Below, in pieces: positions 8,099 to 14,536 of a stretch of DNA of 36,011 bases. The notes beneath the pieces are model-generated. The model saw nothing but the letters and a program-made list of their open reading frames with translations. It was not told where the DNA came from and made no database searches. Numbering within the stretch: the first letter of the stretch is position 1; each line of letters begins with the position of its first letter. Source of the DNA: Myxococcales bacterium (GTDB taxonomy: Bacteria; Myxococcota; UBA796; SXON01); contig SHYX01000046.1 in assembly GCA_009692585.1 (NCBI GenBank), positions 1-36,011 on the forward strand. Direction: 5' to 3'. The position numbers and the translations under genes were made by a program.

Positions 8099-9024
8099 CC
8101 GCGCTCCTGCTGCTCCTCAGCTGCGTCGAGGTCGCGACGGAGGTGGCGCCCGCCATCGACGAGTGTGGCGATTGGCAGAGCGTCGGCCAGCCCTTCGCGC
8201 TGGGCTACTGCGCCAGTTGTCACTCCAGCCGTCTGGTGGGGGGCGCGCGGGTCGGCGCGCCCGAGGGCGTCGACCTGGAGACGCTCGCCGGCATGCGCAG
8301 CCATCGGGCGCGGGTGACGGCGCGCAGCCTCTCCGCCCTGCCGGACATGCCCCCACAGGGCGGCGTCCGCGAGGACGAGCGGGAGGCGCTGCGCCGCTGG
8401 TACGCGTGCGATGCGCCCGGCGACGAGGCCGTGCTCCCGGAGGCCGAGGGGGTTTCGGGGCTGGCCGGCGCCGTCGATCTGACCGCGTCGGTCATCGAGG
8501 ACGACGGGGTGCTCGTGCTCGGTCTGGAAGGGGGAGCCGGCGCGTGGTTGACCCACCGTTTTGTCGTGGACGGCTCGGGTGTGGCCCGGCTGGTCGGCTG
8601 GGTGCGCACCGCCGGCGGCGGGGGTGTCGAGGCTGCCGACTACGAGCCCGGCCTCCCCGTCTACGATCCCGAAACGGCCGAGCTGAGCGCGACGGTCACC
8701 ACCGCCTGGGAGAGCGAGACCGGCGGCGGCGTGCGCACCGATGACTGGGTGGTCACCCGCGTCCCGGAGACCGACCCCGACCCCCGCTTCACCGACCAGA
8801 CCCCGCAGCGCGTCACCGCCGCGCGGGATGGCGAGCCCGAGTTGCACCTCTGGTTGTCGTCGGTGGACATGGTGGTCGCATTGGCCCAGAGGCAGGACGG
8901 GGGCGCGTGGGCGGCGGCGATCTTCCAGACCCGCGACCGCCTCCGCGACGCCGACGACCAGTTCCCCATCGAAGCGGGGGGCGCCTGGAGGGCGCGGGGT
9001 TTCGTCACCGAGGTGTTGCCGTGA
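8095..9024 (+). CDS. cytochrome c-like lipoprotein with CxxCH
   Basis: The TTG start at 8095 overlaps the previous stop (TTGA) and yields MTALLLLLSC, a very short lipoprotein signal with lipobox LLSC; no other in-frame start gives a signal peptide. Of 309 residues, the first ~110 hold YCASCHSSRLVGGARVG (CASCH at 39-43) and a later Met-containing stretch (DMPPQGGVREDE). This resembles a small class I cytochrome c domain, the Met being the candidate distal ligand. The remaining ~190 residues are beta-rich with no recognised family. It lies between the CxxCH lipoprotein and the DUF1501 gene and overlaps the latter (GTGA at 9021-9024). Role: probably a periplasm-facing redox or assembly partner; this is inference. 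Confidence 0.65.
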   Translation: MTALLLLLSCVEVATEVAPAIDECGDWQSVGQPFALGYCASCHSSRLVGGARVGAPEGVDLETLAGMRSHRARVTARSLSALPDMPPQGGVREDEREALRRWYACDAPGDEAVLPEAEGVSGLAGAVDLTASVIEDDGVLVLGLEGGAGAWLTHRFVVDGSGVARLVGWVRTAGGGGVEAADYEPGLPVYDPETAELSATVTTAWESETGGGVRTDDWVVTRVPETDPDPRFTDQTPQRVTAARDGEPELHLWLSSVDMVVALAQRQDGGAWAAAIFQTRDRLRDADDQFPIEAGGAWRARGFVTEVLP

Positions 9025-10229
9025 GGCCGAGCCGGCGTGGTCTTTTCGGCGGGGCGCTCGCGGCGCTCGGCGCGGCCCTGTGGTCGCGCCCCGCGCGGGC
9101 CGCCGCGGAGCGGCACCTCGTGGTCTACTTCGTCAAGGGCGGTTGGGACCCGTCGTTCGTCTTCGATCCCCACTTCGGGTCGTCCGTCGTCGCCGGGGAC
9201 GAAAGCGCCGAGCTCGCCACGGTCGCGGGGATCCCCTTCGCCGATTCGCCGGCGCGGCCCTCCGTGCGCCGCTTCTTCGAGGCCTGGGGCGCGCAGACCG
9301 CGGTCGTCAACGGGCTCTACGTCGGCTCGATTTCTCACGACGCCGGGACCCGCCTCTTGTTCACCGGCCGCGGCGACGCCGCCGGCGCCGACCTCTGCAC
9401 CCGAATCGCCGCCGGGGCGGGGGCCAGTCTGGCGCTGCCGCACGTGGTGGTCGGGGGTCCAAGCTTTCCCGGTGACGACGGCGCGTTGGTCTCCTTCTTC
9501 GATGACACCTCGCTCGCGGCCGCGCGAGGCACCGGTCCTGTCCCCCGCGACGAGGCGCGCGAGGCCCGGCTCCAGGCGTGGTTACAGGCCGAGGCCCAGG
9601 CGCTTCCGGTGGGCGATATCCAGGCCGACGCGTGGAGGGCCTCGCTCGGGAGGTTGCCGGCGCTCCAGGACTTCGCGGCCACCGCACCGAGCGATGTCGG
9701 CCTCGAGAGCGGCCGGGTCGAGCTCATCGCCTCGCTCCTGGGGCGCGGTTTGAGCCGAACGGCGGTCCTGACCGGGACGATTCCTCCGCTGGCTCAGTGG
9801 GACTCGCACATCCGCAACGCCGAGATGCAGAGCGTCTGCTACGAGAACCTCTTCGCCCGCCTCGACGAGCTCTGCGCGGTGCTCCAGGGCACGGTGGGTG
9901 CCGATGGCGGCTCGTTGCTCGCGCGCACCCGCATCCTGGTGGTCTCGGAGATGGGTCGGCAGCCCTCACTCAACGCGCAGGGCGGCAAGGATCACTGGGC
10001 CACCACCTCGGCGATGCTCATCGGGGCCGACGTCGCGGGCGGTCGCGTGCTCGGAGCCACCGGCGACGGTCTGGTCGCCCGTGGGCTCGATCGGGCCTCG
10101 GGCGCCGCCGATGACGGTGCCGCCGTCTTCGATCCCGGGGCGCTGGCGGCGACGTTGGCGTTGGGCTTCGACCTCGACCCGGAGGAGCTTGCGCCGGGCT
10201 CGGAGCCGCTCGCGGCGATCTGGGAGTAG
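9021..10229 (+). CDS. Tat-exported DUF1501 family protein
   Basis: The GTG start gives MRPSRRGLFGGALAALGAAL, a twin-arginine (SRRGLF) signal ending near ARAA, so this 402-residue protein should be exported folded. The body has the DUF1501 (PF07394) layout: an early YFVKGGWDPSFVFDP segment, SHDAG in the middle, WDSHIRN (residues about 255-261), ILVVSEMGRQP, and the GGKDHWATTSAMLIG stretch followed by GGRVLGATGDG. The fold is related to the alkaline phosphatase/sulfatase group, but the function is unknown. It is the last gene of a four-gene operon with overlapping ends and converges on a minus-strand gene with only eight bases between. Confidence 0.85.
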   Translation: MRPSRRGLFGGALAALGAALWSRPARAAAERHLVVYFVKGGWDPSFVFDPHFGSSVVAGDESAELATVAGIPFADSPARPSVRRFFEAWGAQTAVVNGLYVGSISHDAGTRLLFTGRGDAAGADLCTRIAAGAGASLALPHVVVGGPSFPGDDGALVSFFDDTSLAAARGTGPVPRDEAREARLQAWLQAEAQALPVGDIQADAWRASLGRLPALQDFAATAPSDVGLESGRVELIASLLGRGLSRTAVLTGTIPPLAQWDSHIRNAEMQSVCYENLFARLDELCAVLQGTVGADGGSLLARTRILVVSEMGRQPSLNAQGGKDHWATTSAMLIGADVAGGRVLGATGDGLVARGLDRASGAADDGAAVFDPGALAATLALGFDLDPEELAPGSEPLAAIWE

Positions 10230-10237
10230 TAGGGTGC

Positions 10238-10621
10238 TCAGACGACGTCGAGCGCCGCGATCTCCGCCAGGGCGGCGGTGCGCGCGGCGAGCTCGCCGAG
10301 CCGAAGCTCGACCTGGGTCCCGGCGTCGGCGAGCGTCGCAAGGCCAATCTGGACGCGGAGACGGGTGAGCTCACCCAGCACGCCGTCCACCTCCGCGCAG
10401 GTCCGCTCCCGGGCGAGCCTTGCCGTCGGCGGGCACCAGGCTCCGGCGGCGTCGTTGCCGCTGGCCGTAAGCTTCCCCCGGGCCACGCCCATGCTGACCC
10501 CGGCCGCAGCGAAGCCGGTGCCGTACCGATCGGACGCGGCGCAGTCGGCGCCGCCGTTGTCGGCCCGCGAGGGCTCCGCGCACACCACGGTCCGGACCCA
10601 ACGCAAGGGCCTTACGAACAC
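10238..10621 (-). CDS. hypothetical protein, helical C-terminus
   Basis: Ends in a regular amphipathic helical stretch (ELTRLRVQIGLATLADAG, then ELAARTAALAEIAALDVV) with high third-position GC, which supports real coding. The first 30 residues include Cys residues but no clean signal peptide. The GTG at 10621 is the best available start. The frame is open further upstream (reading SDEYSAHDAAVPPLAG), so the gene may be longer or 5'-eroded where it meets the arfB stop 46 bases away. Same strand as arfB and probably in one transcript with it. No family recognised. Confidence 0.5.
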   Translation of the reverse strand: MFVRPLRWVRTVVCAEPSRADNGGADCAASDRYGTGFAAAGVSMGVARGKLTASGNDAAGAWCPPTARLARERTCAEVDGVLGELTRLRVQIGLATLADAGTQVELRLGELAARTAALAEIAALDVV

Positions 10622-10667
10622 CGTTCCAGCCAGGGGAGGGACCGCTGCATCGTGTGCACTGTACTCG

Positions 10668-11090
10668 TCACTCGTCGGCGTGTCGCGCCTGGAGTCGGTC
10701 GCTCCGGGACTTCTTCGAGGTCAACCGCCGTTGTCTGGAGCCCCAGGTGGGGCGCGTCGGCCGGCGGGCCTTCGGAACCACCCGGGCGGCGCGGATCAGC
10801 GCGGCGAGGCGCTCGCGGGCGAGCTGCCGGTTGAGGAGCTGGCTCCGTTCATCCGACACCGAAACCATCACCTCGCCCTCCAGGGTCAACCTGGCCGCGA
10901 GCTTCGCCAGGAGCCACGCCCGCGCCTCGTCGGGCAGCGCCACCGAGGTGCGGACGTTCCAGCGGAGGGTGACCCGACTGTCGGTGGTGTTGACGTGCTG
11001 ACCGCCGGGGCCGCCCGCGCGGCTGGTCGACACCGCGAGCTCGTCGCCAGGGATGGTCAGGCGGGCGTCGATGGGCAGGGGCGCTTCCAC
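10668..11090 (-). CDS. arfB: alternative ribosome-rescue factor, peptidyl-tRNA hydrolase ArfB
   Basis: A 140-residue class I release-factor-like protein. It has the catalytic loop AGGPGGQHVN, with GGQ at 29-31, followed by the TTDSRVTLRWN strand of the family. It lacks a stop-codon recognition domain and ends in a strongly basic tail (SRQRRLTSKKSRSDRLQ), which in ArfB/YaeJ enters the empty mRNA channel of stalled ribosomes. Its length equals that of the E. coli homologue. It hydrolyses peptidyl-tRNA on non-stop ribosomes. The start is GTG 11090; a purine-rich GAGGAGG lies 13-20 bases upstream, rather far. Divergent from the receiver gene with 26 bases between starts. Confidence 0.92.
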   Translation of the reverse strand: MEAPLPIDARLTIPGDELAVSTSRAGGPGGQHVNTTDSRVTLRWNVRTSVALPDEARAWLLAKLAARLTLEGEVMVSVSDERSQLLNRQLARERLAALIRAARVVPKARRPTRPTWGSRQRRLTSKKSRSDRLQARHADE

Positions 11091-11116
11091 GGGGGGCTGG
11101 GATATCCTCCTCGGCG

Positions 11117-11602
11117 ATGCTCCCGCGCGTGCTCATCGTCGAAGACGGGTTCGAGTATCGCGACACCTTTTCGCGCTTTGCGGGGGACAGCTTCCGCTTC
11201 GTGCGCGCTGGTGACGGGGCGGAAGCGCTGGCCGTCGCCGCGACGCAAGCCTTCGACGTGCTGTTCCTCGACATGCGGTTCGACCGGATCGAGGCGGGTC
11301 GGCTCTTCGGCGACCTGCCCGAAACCGCGGAGCGCTTCAACGGTGATCCCGTGCGCGCGACGCGCTTCCTCGAAGACAACCAGGGCGTCTACATCCTCGC
11401 CGCTCTCCGCGCGGCAGGTGTCGCGACACCAGCCGTATTCAGTCACGACTTCTCCGGCGAACCCCGGCGATGGGGGGCGCTAAAGCGGAAGTATGCGCCG
11501 GTCGCGTGGTTGGGCGACAACGCCAGCCCGGCGGAGGTCAAGGCGAGGTTGGCGGACTCGGTGCGGTCCCACCCAGAGGCGCCGCCGACCGCCCGGGGCT
11601 AG
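11117..11602 (+). CDS. stand-alone response-regulator receiver protein, atypical
   Basis: Begins MLPRVLIVEDGFEYRDTF with the acidic pair E9/D10, and has FLDMRFD with the phospho-acceptor Asp at 52, so the receiver fold is clear. There is no output domain. It is longer (161 residues) than a usual 120-residue receiver because of an insertion after beta-3 (EAGRLFGDLPETAERFNGD) . The strand that normally ends in the conserved Lys-Pro reads VAWLGDNAS, so the Lys appears to be Gly; phospho-signalling may therefore be altered. Its stop codon TAG lies in a CTAG into which an IS630-type element has inserted, restoring TAG at the left junction. Confidence 0.8.
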   Translation: MLPRVLIVEDGFEYRDTFSRFAGDSFRFVRAGDGAEALAVAATQAFDVLFLDMRFDRIEAGRLFGDLPETAERFNGDPVRATRFLEDNQGVYILAALRAAGVATPAVFSHDFSGEPRRWGALKRKYAPVAWLGDNASPAEVKARLADSVRSHPEAPPTARG

Positions 11603-11624
11603 TACCTCGCGTCAGGGGTTTTGA
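11602..11624 (+). repeat. left terminal inverted repeat of the IS630-like element
   Basis: Reads GTACCTCGCGTCAGGGGTTT plus TGA. It pairs with the complement of 12364-12386 with two mismatches. Confidence 0.85.
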
Positions 11625-11945
11625 TCGGTAAGATCGTCGTCACTCTATCTCCGGTAGCTCGGGTCGCGGCACCAGCACGCGGAGGCTACGCGCGGCGCCG
11701 GGAGTCTTGGCGCCTGGAGCGCGCGCTCGCGGAGGTTCCGCGCCCAGGTGGAGAGCGGATGCTGGACGAAAAGCCGGAAGCGCGGCTCGTGGCGACCGCG
11801 TGCTCGCCCGCGCCGAAGCAGCTGTACGCCGAGCCGCCGGACCCGTCTCGACCGGTCGTCTGCATCGACGAGACGCTCAAGCAGCTCGTGGCCGACGTGA
11901 GGTCGCAGCCTGGGAAAAGCGGAGGAACGAGGAGAAAACCACGAG
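11621..11945 (+). pseudogene. IS630 transposase remnant with internal deletions
   Basis: Three separate blocks of an IS630 transposase survive. The first, from TTG 11621, is the N-terminal part ending EKPEARLVATACS. The second runs directly on as KQLYAEPPDPSRPVVCIDE plus TLKQLVADV; it contains the first catalytic Asp of the DDE triad (the D of CIDET), but the DNA-binding/middle region between blocks one and two is missing. The third, in another frame at about 11895-11945, reads REVAAWEKRRNEEKTT, the segment near the normal C-terminus. The two other catalytic acidic residues are gone. The protein cannot be active; movement would need a transposase in trans. Confidence 0.75.
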
Positions 11946-12042
11946 AAAGGACGGCACGACGGCGGCACCTACGGCTACGACGACGCCGCCGGATAATTGC
12001 GCTGGTAACCACACATGTTCCCCCTCCCAAACGGCCGGGCAG

Positions 12043-12178
12043 CCGAACTCGATGTTCACGTTGTTGAAGCGGGAATTCGGTTGCAAGGCGCAACCGAATT
12101 CGATGTTCATCGCGTTGAACACCGAGAGCGCTTGCACCACGAATCCGAACTCGCTGTTCATGTCGGTGAACCGGTAGA
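12043..12178. repeat. 51-bp tandem repeat, nearly three units
   Basis: Units start at 12043, 12094 and 12145 with CCGAA(C/T)TCG(A/C)TGTTC, a period of exactly 51 bases (17 codons). The plus strand reads PNSMFTLLKREFGCKAQ and then PNSMFIALNTESACTTN. The minus strand is also open and reads NIEFGCALQPNSRFNNV-type units. The repeat lies inside the IS630-like element. Function unknown. Confidence 0.8.
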
Positions 12179-12363
12179 TCGGTTGCAGTGGCGAGCGGTC
12201 AGCTCACGACGCCGTACGCCGCAGGTCGAACTGACCTGCCGAGGTCACCACCGAGCTGGCCACGGCTGCGGCGGTCCTCCACCCCTACGGCGAGACCGGC
12301 GCGAAATCCGGGCCGAGGTCTCGCGGCCGCAGACGAGAGAGGAGTACCGCTGCCGCGAAGCAG

Positions 12364-12386
12364 TCAGAACCCCTGACGGGAGGTAC
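12364..12386 (-). repeat. right terminal inverted repeat of the IS630-like element
   Basis: On the minus strand it reads GTACCTCCCGTCAGGGGTTC plus TGA, matching the left end. TA and then G follow at 12387-12389, completing the second half of the duplicated CTAG target. Confidence 0.85.
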
Positions 12387-12610
12387 TAGTTCAGTCGATC
12401 GGACATTTTGACGCCGAGGTTCTCGACGTTGTGGACGACGAGGATCGGTCGCGCCACCCCCCGGAGGTCACGGCTGAGCAAGAGGAGCGCGGGCGCCGCC
12501 GTGAGCGCGGACAACGTCGGGGGGGGGCGCGAGCCCCCCCGACCTTTGTCCTCATTGGCGCCCACTTCATCGAAGGGGGCGGCCGTCGCGCCCGTCGTCG
12601 CGGCGACCAC
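12386..12610 (-). CDS. possible C-terminal gene remnant
   Basis: The minus strand ends with LLLLSRDLRGVARPILVVHN and then VENLGVKMSDRLN before TAG, with very high third-position GC, like a genuine protein end. Its stop also uses the CTAG target, which reads TAG on both strands, so this gene and the receiver gene may once have converged on the same four bases. The upstream part runs through a long G/C hairpin and is low-complexity, so the 5' portion is probably lost. Family not recognised. Confidence 0.3.
   Translation of the reverse strand: MVAATTGATAAPFDEVGANEDKGRGGSRPPPTLSALTAAPALLLLSRDLRGVARPILVVHNVENLGVKMSDRLN
12510..12551. terminator. long GC hairpin, terminator-like
   Basis: GGACAA (12510-12515) pairs with TTGTCC (12546-12551), and the inner GTC-G8-C arm pairs with GC7-GAC around a GCGA loop, with a one-base bulge. 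About 17 base pairs in all. There is no U-run on either side, so factor-independent termination is not certain. It lies between convergent units and could act as a bidirectional transcription barrier. Confidence 0.45.
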
Positions 12611-12703
12611 TCCGCAATTGAGGGCGTTTACCCGTCGAGGTAGCGATTCCAGTTCGCAAAGTGACCGGCATTGGGGTTAGCTCGCCCGCATCTCGGAACC
12701 TGC

Positions 12704-13975
12704 ATGCACAGCGCGCCTCGCCACCGTCGTGTCTTCGTCCTCGGCGGTGCCAACACCGCGTTCATCGGCAAGGGACACCCAGATTTCGTCTGGAAGAACC
12801 ACGCCGATTTCGGCAAACGTGAAAACCCGACCCTCGAGGAGCACCTCGCCACCGCCGTGGCGGCCGCCTTTGTCACCACCGGGGTTGACCCCGAGCGGGT
12901 CGACAAGGGCTACATCGGCAACTTCGTGGGCGAGCTCTTCTGTCAGCAGGGCCACCTCGGCGCCGCCCTCGCGGGTTGCCATCCCGGCCTTGCCGGCAAG
13001 GCGATGACCCGGGTCGAAGCGGCGTGCGCGTCCGGGGGGCTCGCGCTCGCCGGCGCGATCGACGCCATCCGGGCCGGAAACGACACGGTGCTGGTGGCCG
13101 GTGTCGAGGTCCAGACCACGGTCAGCGCGCGGGAAGGCGCCGACTACCTGGCCCGTGCCAGCCATTACCGTCGCCAGCGCAGCATCGACGACTTCACCTT
13201 CCCGGCGCTGTTCGGCCGCCGCACCAAGGCCTACCGGGAGCGCTACGGCGTCACCGAAGAGGACATCGGTCGGGTGGCGGTGAAGGCCTACGCCAACGCG
13301 AACAAGAATCCCCTCGCGCATATGAAGGCGCGCCGGATGGACCTGGCGACGGCGGGCGCCGCGGGTGATCGGAACCCCTGCTTTTTGCAGAACGCGGAGT
13401 ACGCGCCCTACATCAAGATGAGCGACTGCTCCCAGGTCAGCGACGGCGCGTCCGCCTGCCTCGTGGTCAGCGAGGAGGGGCTGCGCGCCGCGGGCCGCAA
13501 CGAGTCAGACGCCATCGAGATCGTCGGCTACGGACACAGTACCGCATCGCTCTACGAGGACGGCGATCTCACCCAACTGTGGACCACCAGGGCCGCAGCG
13601 GAAAAGGCCTACGCTGCCGCCAACATCGCGGCACGGGAGGTGCAGGTGGCGGAGGTGCACGACTGCTTCACCGTCACCGAGCTCCTGATGCTCGAGGCGG
13701 TGGGTTTCGCGGCGCCCGGGCAGGGAGCCGCGTTGGTCCGCGACGGCGTCACCGACATCGGCGGCGCGCTCCCGGTGAACACCGGCGGCGGGCTGGTCGG
13801 ATTCGGTCACCCGGTGGGCGCCACCGGCGTCAAGCAGGCGGTCGAGATCTGGAAGCAGATGAAGGGCCGCTCCGACGCCTACCAGATGCCCAGCCTTCCC
13901 GGGATCGGGCTCACCGCGAACATGGGCGGAGACGACCGCACGGTGATGGTCACCCTGTATCGGAACGCGGGGTAG
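12704..13975 (+). CDS. thiolase family protein (SCP-2/archaeal-type acetyl-CoA acetyltransferase-like)
   Basis: 423 residues. The nucleophile Cys lies in EAACASGG (C108), followed by the HDCF motif (H319, C321) and GGGLVGFGHPVGATG with H369, the full catalytic set of non-decarboxylating or SCP-2-type thiolases. It catalyses Claisen condensation or thiolysis of acyl-CoA. SCP-2-type enzymes of this form often work with a small DUF35/OB-fold partner, which is not seen next to it. ATG 12704 gives MHSAPRHRRVFVLGGANT, starting just before the first beta strand; a TTG at 12671 is less likely. The following gene starts within 30 bases, so they may be co-transcribed. Confidence 0.88.
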   Translation: MHSAPRHRRVFVLGGANTAFIGKGHPDFVWKNHADFGKRENPTLEEHLATAVAAAFVTTGVDPERVDKGYIGNFVGELFCQQGHLGAALAGCHPGLAGKAMTRVEAACASGGLALAGAIDAIRAGNDTVLVAGVEVQTTVSAREGADYLARASHYRRQRSIDDFTFPALFGRRTKAYRERYGVTEEDIGRVAVKAYANANKNPLAHMKARRMDLATAGAAGDRNPCFLQNAEYAPYIKMSDCSQVSDGASACLVVSEEGLRAAGRNESDAIEIVGYGHSTASLYEDGDLTQLWTTRAAAEKAYAAANIAAREVQVAEVHDCFTVTELLMLEAVGFAAPGQGAALVRDGVTDIGGALPVNTGGGLVGFGHPVGATGVKQAVEIWKQMKGRSDAYQMPSLPGIGLTANMGGDDRTVMVTLYRNAG

Positions 13976-14002
13976 CCGCTGGACCGGCGGGTCGGCCTGG
14001 CG

Positions 14003-14536
14003 TTGGTGGTGGCCGTCGCCGGTGGCGTCGGCATGGTCGCGTGGCGCTTGACCGCGCCGCCGCCGTCGCCGACGCCCATCCCCAAGGTGGCGACACGGAT
14101 CCCGACGGCCACGGTGAAGCCCACCGCGCCGCCTCGCCCCACGCCGGCGAACGAGGTCGACGTGCCGGGCGGCGTCCCGGTCCCGGCCCTGGTGGTGTCG
14201 GGGCCGCAGCCTGGCGACGACCCGGGCCTCCGCGCGCGCCTCGAGGTGCAGGCGAAGCTGGCGCTCCCCTACTGGGCGCGCATCGCCCCGAAGGTGCAGG
14301 ATCCCGCGCTTCGCTCCCGGACGGCCGAGATGTTCACGCGTCTGAGCGCGCTCGGCGAGCCCGCGTCGGACCTGGGCCGGGGCCAGTACGAACTGACGCA
14401 GGAGCTCATCACCGCGGGGGGCTTCGACCACAAAGCGCAGGTGTGGGTCGACTACCTCAACAGTACGTCGGCGGCAGTGCTCCAGAACGGCGACCCAGCC
14501 GAGGTGATCACCCCCGAGCAGGCCGCAGGGCGATGA
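14003..14536 (+). CDS. membrane-anchored protein with Pro/Thr-rich linker
   Basis: A hydrophobic N-terminal helix is followed by a Pro/Thr linker (APPPSPTPIPKVATRIP...) up to about residue 50 and a helical soluble domain of about 110 residues with no recognised family. TTG 14003 is the first standard start, but it leaves no positive charges before the helix. A CTG at 13979, preceded by GGGG, would give DRRVGLALVVAVAGGVGMV, a much better signal anchor, so the real start may be CTG 13979. The stop overlaps the ATG of the caspase-like gene (ATGA at 14533). Confidence 0.55.
   Translation: MVVAVAGGVGMVAWRLTAPPPSPTPIPKVATRIPTATVKPTAPPRPTPANEVDVPGGVPVPALVVSGPQPGDDPGLRARLEVQAKLALPYWARIAPKVQDPALRSRTAEMFTRLSALGEPASDLGRGQYELTQELITAGGFDHKAQVWVDYLNSTSAAVLQNGDPAEVITPEQAAGR

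Larger units (their letters stand above)
11602..12386 (+). mobile_element. decayed IS630-family insertion element, 785 bp
   Basis: Bounded by 23-base inverted repeats (11602-11624 and 12364-12386, two mismatches) and flanked by a duplicated TA (11600-11601 and 12387-12388) inside an original CTAG. IS630 elements are known to insert in CTAG and duplicate TA, so ends and family agree. The interior keeps only pieces of an IS630 transposase and is shorter than the ~1.1 kb typical of intact elements. It also carries a 51-bp tandem repeat and about 200 bp (12180-12363) in which I see no gene. Insertion at the receiver's TAG left that gene's coding sequence intact. Confidence 0.8.

Noticed and set aside
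12043..12178. CRISPR array
   Set aside because: The three 51-base units are contiguous, with no alternating constant repeat and unique spacer, and no cas gene is nearby.
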